This document shows, one piece after another, positions 50,553 to 58,622 of a stretch of DNA of 64,000 bases. The DNA is from VXPQ01 sp965248175. GTDB lineage: Bacteria; Bacteroidota; Rhodothermia; Rhodothermales; VXPQ01. The stretch lies in NCBI GenBank assembly GCA_965248175.1, contig OZ252093.1, positions 1,612,001 through 1,676,000 of the forward strand, read 5' to 3'. A program made the translations under genes and the position numbers. The notes under the pieces were generated by a model. The model saw only the letters and a list, made by a program, of their open reading frames with translations, did not search any database and was not told the origin of the DNA. Positions within the stretch are counted from its first letter, which is position 1. Every line of letters begins with the position of its first letter.

Positions 50553-51509
50553 TTACTTTAGGGGTTTTCCCTCTAAAGGCTGTCCATTTGTCGTAAGTAT
50601 CTGGAAATGATGTACCCGATGAGGTCCTTCATAGGCCCAGACCACTTCTCGTTCCGGCGTTACCTCGAAGAGTTTTACGCCCTCTTGCGCGGCATAGCTC
50701 GCTATGACCGTATTACCGTTGGGTAGACGCTGAGCCCCGCAAGGGTCCGCAAAAATAGCATCCTCCACATCCTCGTTGGACATCTGCCAGACCACAACTC
50801 CATCGGAATCTACTTCTATGATCTTATTGCCATGCGTCAAGGTGATCACGGTATTTCCATTATTCAGTCGGATGGCGGTAAACGGCCAATTCTCGGCTTC
50901 TTTTCCACCCAGTTGCTCGAGATCTGTTTTAAACGTCTTAACGACCTCTCCCGAAGGGGTATACTCTTTCACAGCAAACGCCAGCAGGTGAGGCGCCAGG
51001 TAATTTCCAGTTGGCAGCTTCCGAGCCATCCTCGTCTGCATATGCACATTATCGGTCTCTGGTTGCAAGGCTACTTCATGGATAATTTCCCCTTCGTTAT
51101 CGACCTCAATGATGCGCGGCTGCTTACCTAACTCGATGATCATGGTAAGGCCGTTATCCAGCCGGACGGCTGTTCCTAACTCCCCATTAAGCTCACTCAG
51201 TTTGTAGGTGAAAATGACATTTTTGTCCAGGTCGTATTCATGAACGACGTCACTCCAGCAAATAAGTACATGCCCGTTGGGAAGTACATAACCGTCTCTG
51301 GCCGCCGGTCGACCCGAATCCCATAGGACTTCATTGTCTTCTCCCAGGATACCCGTTAGTGAAGGGCCGGCTACGAAAAACGAATGGGCTATCGGGATAG
51401 GTCCAGAGGCCGCCGGAGACACACCGTTCTGGTTAGGCTCGCACCCGAAAAAAGCAAGCACGAACAGTCCGCTGAATGCTACCGAGGATACGCTGCGGAG
51501 CTTTGCCAT
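50553..51509 (-). CDS. PQQ-like/ASST-like beta-propeller lipoprotein
   Basis: 318 residues. Lipoprotein signal (AFSGLFVLAFFGCEPNQ, Cys ~23). The body is a propeller with repeated blades: GYVLPNGHVLICWSDVVHEYD, AVRLDNGLTMIIELG, KLPTGNYLAPHLLAFAVKEY, AIRLNNGNTVITLTHGNKIIEVD, RLPNGNTVIASYAAQEGVKLFEV. The 'LPNGN.LI' blade pattern is that of arylsulfotransferase-like and PQQ-like propellers, but no catalytic His/Arg set of arylsulfate sulfotransferase was recognised. Exported, in the catabolic island beside a sulfatase and GH116. Transcribed toward the IS element, whose insertion lies just beyond its stop. Substrate-binding or catalytic role undecided. Confidence 0.8.
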   Translation of the reverse strand: MAKLRSVSSVAFSGLFVLAFFGCEPNQNGVSPAASGPIPIAHSFFVAGPSLTGILGEDNEVLWDSGRPAARDGYVLPNGHVLICWSDVVHEYDLDKNVIFTYKLSELNGELGTAVRLDNGLTMIIELGKQPRIIEVDNEGEIIHEVALQPETDNVHMQTRMARKLPTGNYLAPHLLAFAVKEYTPSGEVVKTFKTDLEQLGGKEAENWPFTAIRLNNGNTVITLTHGNKIIEVDSDGVVVWQMSNEDVEDAIFADPCGAQRLPNGNTVIASYAAQEGVKLFEVTPEREVVWAYEGPHRVHHFQILTTNGQPLEGKPLK

Positions 51510-51962
51510 GGTTCTTTCGGTTTAGGCTTAAGGAAACACCAAGAGATATGGGAGTCAACATACCTATTATTCTCGGATAGGGCAAAAGTCTTTAGCGGTG
51601 GCGACGGTTCATGGACCAGGCAGTAGTGCCATCGTCATCGTGGTTATGAGTTCCAGCCTCGCGCCGGCACGCTTAAGCACGAGCGCCATATGCTCCCTCA
51701 TGATCCGTTTCGACTCGGCCAGCCTCTCCATTGTGCTCCGGCGCCGAAGCCGCCGGATAGATACGGGTAATGGGCCTGCGAACTCCTCGCTTTCGACGTG
51801 GTGTTCGAGGCGCCCGGTCGCCCGGCGAACCTGCTCATTTCACATGGTTTCGGTCGCAGAGGCGATCTACGACGAGAAGGAACACCTCGTGTTAACGAGG
51901 GTAGCCATATGGTTACAGCGGATTTCCCAGGGAAGGTAACCGCGTTTTAGTTGAAGCAGATA

Positions 51963-51978
51963 ATGTTAGCGCTAACAT
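51963..51978. promoter_or_regulatory. LacI-family-type operator palindrome
   Basis: Perfect 16-bp palindrome ATGTTAGCGCTAACAT with the central CG step typical of LacI/GalR-family operators. It lies 40 bases upstream of the -35-like box and about 100 bases before the PSD1 start. A sugar-responsive repressor or activator probably controls the downstream operon; no such regulator gene is in the window. Confidence 0.7.
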
Positions 51979-52017
51979 GCCCATCAAGTATGAGCGGGCG
52001 GCAAGGAGACAGTATGG

Positions 52018-52046
52018 TTGAAAATTCCGTATTTTTCTTGTATTAA
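52018..52046 (+). promoter_or_regulatory. Candidate promoter of the PSD1 operon
   Basis: TTGAAA (52018-52023), 17 bases, TATTAA (52041-52046), i.e. a sigma-70-like pair at ideal spacing, 29 bases before the ATG. Bacteroidota-type promoters can differ from this consensus, so it is only a candidate. Confidence 0.45.
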
Positions 52047-52075
52047 TAAGCAGAGCGGCACACCCACATCACACC

Positions 52076-55000
52076 ATGCGTCCTTTGGGTTCACATCTCG
52101 GTTTTTTGCGGGGTCGCGTCCTGATCGGGATCGGCGCGCTCGTTATGCTGGGACTGTTCTTCCTGGTTCCCTCCCGAACGTTGGACGCGGGCATGGACCT
52201 CCCCGATGAGGTGGATTTCAACTACCACATCCGGCCTATCCTTTCTAACAATTGTTTTGTGTGCCACGGTCCTGACGTCAGCACGCGAGAGGCGGATCTG
52301 CGGCTGGACCTCCGCGAACATGCCACTGCCCGGCGGGAAGAGGGTGGACGCGCCATCGTGCCCGGGAATACCCGCCGAAGCCTGCTGGTGCAGCGCATCA
52401 CTGCGGCAGATCCCGAGGTGCGCATGCCCGCGAAGGAGGCCAACAAGACGCTCAATCCTCGCGAGATCGCACTACTTAAGCGATGGATCAAGCAGGGCGC
52501 TGAGTACAAGGAGCACTGGTCATTCATTCCCCCCGAAAAATCCGACGTGCCGGAGGTCCCTGCCGGCTGGCCGGCCACGGGCGCCATCGACCGTTTTATC
52601 GGTGCTCGGCTTTCGGGTGCAGGACTGAAGCCAGCTCCACCTGCGTCCAGGGAGGGGCTCATTCGCCGCCTGTCCTATGTCCTGACCGGGCTACCTCCAT
52701 CGCCAGAGGAGGTACGGGCTTTTGTTGCTGACGAGTCTCCCGATGCCTATGAAAGGCTGGTTGACCGCTTTCTGGCCTCTCCCCGTTTTGGAGAACGCTG
52801 GGCGCGGCATTGGATGGATCTCATTCGCTATGCGGATGCCAGAGGCCACGAGTTCGACTACACGGTTCAGGGGAGCTGGCGCTATCGGGACTACCTTATT
52901 CGCGCCTTCAACGCCGATGTGCCGTATGACCGGTTTGTGGCAGAGCACCTGGCAGGGGACCTGCTGGAGGCGCCCCGCAGGCATCCCGAGCGGCGATTTG
53001 ACGAGTCGGTGCTTGGAACAGCTTTTTATGCGCTGGGCGAGGGCACGCACAGCCCGGTAGATGTGCGCCAGGATGAGGCCGATCGAATCAACAACATCAT
53101 TGACGTCACGACCAAAACGTTTCAAGGGTTGACCGTTGCCTGCGCCCGCTGTCACGATCACAAGTTCGACCCCATTCCAACGACCGATTATTACGCGCTC
53201 TACAGCATTTTCGAGAGCACGCGTTTTGCCCCGACGTCGTTGCTTCCTACCGATCTGACAGCACGACTGGACTCGATCAGGGCCCTCAAAACCGAAATGC
53301 GCCAGCGTCTTGCCGACGGATGGTTGGAAGGGTTGGTGGAGACGCCAGTGCAGCAGGCTGCTCTACGTTTTTCCCAGGAACAGGACCGTGTAGACGAGCC
53401 GTCCGGACCGGTTTCGCAGGGGGATGAAACCTCTTCTTTCCAGGTTCTTGGAGATTTCCGCCATGGTAGTTTCGACGGGTGGTTTACGCACGAGCCAGCT
53501 TTTGGAAGGGGTCCGGTGATGGGCGCCATGGTCTTTGATCAAGGAGAGATGACACTCGACAGTTTGGCTTTCGGCGTGGCGTCGAGCCAGTGGTGGACCA
53601 AGGGGATTCCAGGCGCGCTCCGGTCGCCTACGTTTACCATTGAGCACGACACCATTGGCGTCCTGGCGGCGGGACACCAATCAACCATCCGCATCGTCAT
53701 CGACAATTTCCAGCTCATCCAAAACCCCATTTACGGTGGACTTGAGCAGGTAGTGAAGGATCCGGATCTGAGACTGCACCATTTCGACGTGAGTATGTGG
53801 CGCGGCCGGAAAGCCTACGTGGAGTTGTTGGCGGGTATCTACGAAAAAGGCCGGCACGTCAGCGAGAATCATCATCTTGTCGGGGGCGATTCTTCTTATA
53901 TCGAAGCCGCCTACGCCGTGGCGTACACTGGGGAATTGCCGGATATGGCCTTGCATTATTCCCCGTCAAGTGGAGCGCCCTCTGATGCCGTCCAACAGGC
54001 CGTCCGCGCATGGGCTTCCGGGCAGGCCGAAGCCGCTCAGGTCGCTCTCCTCAACGCTTCCCTGCGGCAGGGTCTCCTTGACGCCTCCCTGGATCCCGTA
54101 GCCTCCCTGATCGCGCAAATCGAGGAGGTAGAGACCCGCCTTGACGAGGTAGCCCACTTTGCAGGGGTGACGGATGGCAATGCCGTCAACAGCCCCGTCT
54201 TTGAACGGGGAAGCTACCGGATGCTTGCAGGTGACCCCGTCCCGCACCGCTTCCTGACTGCGCTGGATCCCGCGGGGACGCCGTTCACTACCACAGCGAG
54301 TGGGCGGCTGGAACTGGCCCAGGCGATCACCGCTCCCGGAAATCCCTTGACAGCTCGCGTGATGGCGAATCGTCTTTGGCATCACGTTTTCGGACGTGGT
54401 CTTGTCGAGACGGTGGACAACTTCGGCGCGCAGGGCAAGCTGCCGACACATCCGGCTTTGCTGGACTATCTGGCGCTTCGCTTTGTCGAGCAGGGATGGT
54501 CGGTCAAGTCCATGATTCGTGAGATGGTGCGCTCCCATGCGTTTCGTCAATCGACGCAGGCTGATGCGCAAGCCGCTGAGGTTGACCCGGAAAACCTGCT
54601 CTGGCGCCGCTATCCCGTGCGTCGGCTCGAAGCGGAAGCCATCCGCGATGCAATCCTGGCGGTCTCAGGTCGCCTTGATACGACGATGTACGGCGAGCCG
54701 GTACCCATTCATTTGACGGAGTTTATGGAAGGGCGAGGCCGTCCACAGGCATCGGGTCCGCTCGACGGCGCAGGGCGACGCAGCATCTATATTGCTATGC
54801 GGCGAAACTTTCTGTCACCTATGATGCTTGCTTTTGATATGCCCATCCCCTTTTCCACCTTTGGCAAGCGTAATACCACCAACGTGCCAGCTCAGTCGTT
54901 GACGATGCTCAACGATTCCCTGGTGGTCCGGCAGGCCACCGTTTGGGCTGGCAACCTCGTGGCTCTGCAAGGCCTTGACGTTGATGAGAAGATAGACCAT

Positions 55001-55186
55001 ATTTACCTAACGGCTTTGTCTCGGCTTCCCACCGAAGAGGAGCGAGCCAACGCGATCGCGTTTATTCGTCAACAGGCCAGTGGCTATGGACTCTCGGAGG
55101 AAGAGGCTTTCGACGATTTTAGATCCTGGGCTGCCTATTGCCACGTAGTACTGAACCTTAAAGAATTCATCTACCTGGTCTCATGA
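52076..55186 (+). CDS. PSD1-type cytochrome c / DUF1549 / DUF1553 protein
   Basis: 1036 residues. An N-terminal hydrophobic segment (LIGIGALVMLGLFFLVPS) anchors or exports it. The planctomycete-type cytochrome module follows: DFNYHIRPILSNNCFVCHGPD with the haem site CFVCH (Cys ~60), then RMPAKEANKTLNPREIALLKRWIKQGAEY in pieces. DUF1549 (LIRRLSYVLTGLPPSPEEV, FGERWARHWMDLIRYADARG) includes a second CxxCH in TVACARCHDHKFDPI (~356). A middle beta-domain (~450-630) is followed by DUF1553 at LARVMANRLWHHVFGRGLVE-like ARVMANRLWHHVFGRGLV and RRLEAEAIRDAILAVSGRLD. Periplasmic c-type redox protein of unknown substrate. Stop overlaps the DUF1501 start (ATGA), a pairing that is common in Planctomycetota and Verrucomicrobiota. 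Confidence 0.92.
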   Translation: MRPLGSHLGFLRGRVLIGIGALVMLGLFFLVPSRTLDAGMDLPDEVDFNYHIRPILSNNCFVCHGPDVSTREADLRLDLREHATARREEGGRAIVPGNTRRSLLVQRITAADPEVRMPAKEANKTLNPREIALLKRWIKQGAEYKEHWSFIPPEKSDVPEVPAGWPATGAIDRFIGARLSGAGLKPAPPASREGLIRRLSYVLTGLPPSPEEVRAFVADESPDAYERLVDRFLASPRFGERWARHWMDLIRYADARGHEFDYTVQGSWRYRDYLIRAFNADVPYDRFVAEHLAGDLLEAPRRHPERRFDESVLGTAFYALGEGTHSPVDVRQDEADRINNIIDVTTKTFQGLTVACARCHDHKFDPIPTTDYYALYSIFESTRFAPTSLLPTDLTARLDSIRALKTEMRQRLADGWLEGLVETPVQQAALRFSQEQDRVDEPSGPVSQGDETSSFQVLGDFRHGSFDGWFTHEPAFGRGPVMGAMVFDQGEMTLDSLAFGVASSQWWTKGIPGALRSPTFTIEHDTIGVLAAGHQSTIRIVIDNFQLIQNPIYGGLEQVVKDPDLRLHHFDVSMWRGRKAYVELLAGIYEKGRHVSENHHLVGGDSSYIEAAYAVAYTGELPDMALHYSPSSGAPSDAVQQAVRAWASGQAEAAQVALLNASLRQGLLDASLDPVASLIAQIEEVETRLDEVAHFAGVTDGNAVNSPVFERGSYRMLAGDPVPHRFLTALDPAGTPFTTTASGRLELAQAITAPGNPLTARVMANRLWHHVFGRGLVETVDNFGAQGKLPTHPALLDYLALRFVEQGWSVKSMIREMVRSHAFRQSTQADAQAAEVDPENLLWRRYPVRRLEAEAIRDAILAVSGRLDTTMYGEPVPIHLTEFMEGRGRPQASGPLDGAGRRSIYIAMRRNFLSPMMLAFDMPIPFSTFGKRNTTNVPAQSLTMLNDSLVVRQATVWAGNLVALQGLDVDEKIDHIYLTALSRLPTEEERANAIAFIRQQASGYGLSEEEAFDDFRSWAAYCHVVLNLKEFIYLVS

Positions 55187-56634
55187 GCAAGTCGCATAGT
55201 CTTACTTGTCCAATGACCCGGCGCGAGATGTTGACCCTGTGTCGCAACGGCTTTGGGTCGGTCGCGCTGATGGGTCTGATGGGCGCCCCCGCATTCGGTC
55301 GGGCGCTTACCAACGACCGGCAGTTACCCGGCGCCAATCCGTTCGCACCCCCGGCGCCGCATCATGTCCCCAAGGTGCGGAGCGTGATCTTTCTTTACAT
55401 GGACGGCGGGGTTTCCCAAGTCGACAGCTTCGACCCCAAGCCGCGTCTGGCTCGCGAACACGGCCAGAATCCACACGACAAGTTCAAGGTTGACGCCACG
55501 CAATTCAACGATATAGGCACCATTTTGCAAAGTCCCTGGGGATTCAAACGCTATGGCGAGAGCGGTCTTCCTGTTAGTGAGCTTTTTCCTCACATCGGAA
55601 GTTGTGCCGACGATCTGGCAGTGATTCGGTCCATGGTGGCCGATTTTCCGGAGCACACGAATGCCAATTACTTCCTGCACACCGGTATTGGACTTCAAGG
55701 CCGTCCGTCGATGGGCTCCTGGGTTACCTATGGACTCGGCAGTGAAAACCAGGACCTGCCTGGCTACGTGGTACTGGACGGGGGGCTGATTCCGCCGGGC
55801 GGGCTCGACAACTTCAACAGTGGTTTTCTTCCGGCCTCGTATCAAGGGTCGATCTTTCGGGCCGGCGACGTTCCGCTCGCCAACATTGTTCCTCTCGAAC
55901 CCACGTCGGAGTTGCAGCGTCAGAAGCTGAAACTGATGAGCCAGACCGACGAGCGGCTCCTGGGTCGTATCGGGCACGCCGACCAGGTCGAGTCGGCGAT
56001 CACGAACTACGAGTTGGCCTTCCGGATGCAGGCCTCGGTGCCCGAACTTACGGACCTCTCAGGCGAAACACGGATTACGAAGAGGCTCTACGGGATGGAG
56101 TCCGACGATCAGCATACGCGGAGCTACGGTGCGCAGTGCCTGTTGGCGCGGCGTCTCGTTGAGCGGGGCGTACGTTTTATCGAATTGACGTGCCCGCGCT
56201 GCGAATCCGATCGGTGGGATCAGCATGCCAACCTGAAAGAGGGGCACGAACAAAACGCTCATGCGGTGGATCAACCTATTGCAGGGCTTCTGAAGGATTT
56301 GAAGGCACGCGGTTTGCTGGAGGAGACCCTCGTCGTTTGGGCTGGTGAGTTTGGACGGACCCCGTTCGCGCAGGGCACGAACGGGCGAGACCACAATCCA
56401 TCGGCGTTTAGCATCTGGCTGGCAGGAGGGGGCATCAAAAGAGGTGTGGTTTACGGTAGCACAGACGAATATGGGTACCGCGTAGTGGACAAGCCTACCA
56501 CGATCCACGAGTTGCACGCGACAATGTTGCACCTGTTGGGCATGAACCACGAGCGGCTCACGTATCGGTTCAGTGGCCGCGACATCCGTCTGACCGATGT
56601 GCATGGCCGCGTGATTGACGCGGTGCTGGCGTGA
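55183..56634 (+). CDS. DUF1501 protein (sulfatase/alkaline-phosphatase-like fold), Tat-type signal
   Basis: 483 residues. Near the N-terminus is a twin-arginine-like signal, MTRREMLTLCRNGFGSVALMG, so export folded, perhaps with a cofactor. DUF1501 boxes: VIFLYMDGGVSQVDSFDPKP at the start of the domain, VADFPEHTNANYFLHTG, GSWVTYGLGSENQDLPGYVV, ARRLVERGVRFIELT, the DQHANL segment, VVWAGEFGRTPFAQGTNGRDHNP and a late HELHATMLHLLGMNHERLTYRFSGRD. It resembles the alkaline phosphatase superfamily (Asp, Glu/His, His-rich sites) but its reaction is not known. Translationally coupled to the PSD1 gene by a 4-base overlap, so the two likely form a complex or consecutive steps. Confidence 0.93.
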   Translation: MSKSHSLTCPMTRREMLTLCRNGFGSVALMGLMGAPAFGRALTNDRQLPGANPFAPPAPHHVPKVRSVIFLYMDGGVSQVDSFDPKPRLAREHGQNPHDKFKVDATQFNDIGTILQSPWGFKRYGESGLPVSELFPHIGSCADDLAVIRSMVADFPEHTNANYFLHTGIGLQGRPSMGSWVTYGLGSENQDLPGYVVLDGGLIPPGGLDNFNSGFLPASYQGSIFRAGDVPLANIVPLEPTSELQRQKLKLMSQTDERLLGRIGHADQVESAITNYELAFRMQASVPELTDLSGETRITKRLYGMESDDQHTRSYGAQCLLARRLVERGVRFIELTCPRCESDRWDQHANLKEGHEQNAHAVDQPIAGLLKDLKARGLLEETLVVWAGEFGRTPFAQGTNGRDHNPSAFSIWLAGGGIKRGVVYGSTDEYGYRVVDKPTTIHELHATMLHLLGMNHERLTYRFSGRDIRLTDVHGRVIDAVLA

Positions 56635-56696
56635 GGAGTATCCTTGTACATGCTGCGTGGCTTTGACCAGACCAGGCTGGCCGTCCCGAACGGATA

Positions 56697-57455
56697 ATGG
56701 ATTTTTCACTTACAAACCGGGTAGCCCTGGTTACCGGCAGTTCGACAGGGTTGGGCAAGGAGATTGCCTTTGCGCTGGGTCAGGCCGGGGCTCGCGTGGC
56801 GTTCAACTATTATCACAACGAATCCCGCGCCGAGGCGACCTTTGACGCGTTTAAAGCCACCGGCGCCACCGGCGTGCTCGTACGGGCCGATATCACGGAC
56901 GAGGAACATGTGCAACGGTTAGTTCAGCAGGTTGAAGCCGACCTCGGTCCTGTCGACATCCTGGTGCCCAACGCCACGCCTGCGCAACCCCAAAAGCCTA
57001 TTGAGGCCTACGACTGGGACTTATACCAGGAGATGATCGATTTTTTCATCAAGAGCCCGTACCTGCTCAGCCGGGCCTGCCTGCCGCACATGAAGCGCCA
57101 GCGGTGGGGCCGCATCATAAACATCATCAGCGAGGTGTATTCGCTCGGGGTGGCGCCGTTCACAGCCTATGTCGCGGCCAAAGGTGGGCAAGTGGGGTTC
57201 TCACGCAGTCTTGCCAGCGAGCTGGCCCCGTATGGTATCACGGTCAACATGATTTCTCCCGGCTGGATTCCCGTCGATCGCCACGCCAACGATCCGCAGC
57301 AAGTAAAGGATGCTTACTTCAAGACGATCCCGATGGGTCGATGGGGCGTTCCAGAGGATGTGGCCGGAGCCGTAGTGTATTACGCCAGCGATGCAGCCTC
57401 CTTTGTGACCGGGCAGTTCCTCACCATTAGCGGGGGGCGATCCTTTGGGATATAG
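56697..57455 (+). CDS. Short-chain dehydrogenase/reductase
   Basis: 252 residues, cytosolic, FabG-like classical SDR. NAD(P) motif VALVTGSSTGLGKEIAFALG; NAT instead of the common NAG (LVPNATPAQPQ); catalytic Ser in NIISEVYS and the YxxxK pair in TAYVAAKGGQVGFSRSLA; the SPGWIP substrate loop; C-terminal FVTGQFLTISGGRSFGI. A basic or acidic residue after beta-strand 2 that would separate NADP from NAD use was not judged. It lies 62 bases after DUF1501 and before the sugar importer, so it probably oxidises or reduces a sugar or polyol taken up by that importer, rather than fatty-acid intermediates. Confidence 0.9.
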   Translation: MDFSLTNRVALVTGSSTGLGKEIAFALGQAGARVAFNYYHNESRAEATFDAFKATGATGVLVRADITDEEHVQRLVQQVEADLGPVDILVPNATPAQPQKPIEAYDWDLYQEMIDFFIKSPYLLSRACLPHMKRQRWGRIINIISEVYSLGVAPFTAYVAAKGGQVGFSRSLASELAPYGITVNMISPGWIPVDRHANDPQQVKDAYFKTIPMGRWGVPEDVAGAVVYYASDAASFVTGQFLTISGGRSFGI

Positions 57456-57593
57456 CGAGCATTCCCGGACCCCATCGCGTAGCTATCTTCGATGCACCAG
57501 GTACCTCTTCCGTTTGAGATGCTAAGGCTGATTCCAAAACAGGCGCGATGCGCATATATAGCTTTCACTGGACCAAACCTTTACACACGAGCC

Positions 57594-58619
57594 ATGAACC
57601 TTTTCAAGTACGGGAACGCACTGGCTGTCCTCGTGGCGGGTATGCTCATGGTGCAGGGGTGCGGCCAGGGCAGAGACCGCGGCGACGAGCGCCCCACCGT
57701 GGGCTTCATTACCAACGGCATCGCCTCATTTTGGGTCTTTGCTGACCGAGGCGCGCACGATGCGGCGGAGGAATTCGGAGTAGATGTCGCTGTGATGATG
57801 CCCCCCGATGGCGTAGCTGGGCAAAAGCGTATGGTGCAGGATCTCCTGGCGCGCCAGGTCGATGGCATCGCTATTACACCCAGTGATCCCCAAAACCAAG
57901 CCAGTCTGCTGGCCGAAATTGCCGCCAACACGCATCTGATCACGCACGACTCGGATGCGCCCGAAAGCGACCGCCTTGTCTACATAGGCATGGATAACTA
58001 CGATGCCGGACGCATGTGCGGACAATTGCTTAAAAAGGCCATGCCGGAAGGAGGCGAGGTGGTGCTCTTTATAGGCCTGTTGGGTCAACTCAACTCCGAT
58101 TTGCGACGGCAGGGCGTCATTGACGAATTGCTCGATCGCTCACATGACTCAACTCGCCGGGATCCGGTGGACAAGGTGATTGAGGGCGATACCTTCACGA
58201 TTCTCGACACCCGCGTCGACGGGTTCGATTTTGCGCGTGCCAAGTCTCAAGTCGAAGACGCCCTCGCCCGCTACCCGGATGTCGACGCCATGGTAGGTAT
58301 GTTTGTCTATAACCCACCGCAGATACTGGAGGCCGTACGCGAGGCTGGCAAGCTCGACCAGGTTACGATTGTCGGCTTCGACGAGGACGATGCCACCTTG
58401 CAAGCCATCAAGGACGGCGCAATTGCCGGAACGATCGTGCAGAATCCATACCGCTACGGTTATGAGTCGGTGCGTGTGCTTGCCGCACTGGCTCGTGGCG
58501 ACCGTTCGGTGTTGCCCGAGAGCCAAATCATCCACATTCCGGCGCGCGAGATCAATGCGGAGAATGTGGATGTTTTCTGGGCCGAGGCGAAGCGACTTCT
58601 GGGTGAGGAAGCGAACTGA
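57594..58619 (+). CDS. Sugar ABC transporter substrate-binding lipoprotein (CUT2/ribose-type)
   Basis: 341 residues from the ATG at 57594 (the frame is open from 57492). Lipoprotein signal LAVLVAGMLMVQGCGQG. Periplasmic-binding-protein type I fold (RbsB/AraF group): PTVGFITNGIASFWVFADRG at strand 1, VDGIAITPSDPQNQASLL, the hinge around LVYIGMDNYDAGRMCGQLL, VVLFIGLLGQLNSDLRRQGV and IVGFDEDDATLQAIKDGAIAGTIVQNPYRYG. Binds a small sugar or polyol and delivers it to the permease. Followed 3 bases later by the ATPase gene. Confidence 0.94.
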   Translation: MNLFKYGNALAVLVAGMLMVQGCGQGRDRGDERPTVGFITNGIASFWVFADRGAHDAAEEFGVDVAVMMPPDGVAGQKRMVQDLLARQVDGIAITPSDPQNQASLLAEIAANTHLITHDSDAPESDRLVYIGMDNYDAGRMCGQLLKKAMPEGGEVVLFIGLLGQLNSDLRRQGVIDELLDRSHDSTRRDPVDKVIEGDTFTILDTRVDGFDFARAKSQVEDALARYPDVDAMVGMFVYNPPQILEAVREAGKLDQVTIVGFDEDDATLQAIKDGAIAGTIVQNPYRYGYESVRVLAALARGDRSVLPESQIIHIPAREINAENVDVFWAEAKRLLGEEAN

Positions 58620-58622
58620 TCA

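Larger units (their letters stand above)
51510..52075. other. 566-base intergenic region with a small coding remnant and the regulatory sites of the PSD1 operon
   Basis: On the minus strand 51609-51839 is open for ~76 codons and reads like a decayed protein end (MERLAESKRIMREHMALVLK from an ATG at 51731), with no family recognised. A CCTCGT/ACGAGG hairpin lies near 51885-51900. The right third carries the LacI-type palindrome and the promoter listed separately. Both flanking genes point away, so this is the divergent control region of the island. Confidence 0.5.

Noticed and set aside
56697..57455. Assignment of the SDR as FabG of fatty acid synthesis
   Set aside because: Motifs are shared by all classical SDRs; the neighbours are sugar-uptake and PSD1 genes and no fatty-acid genes are near.
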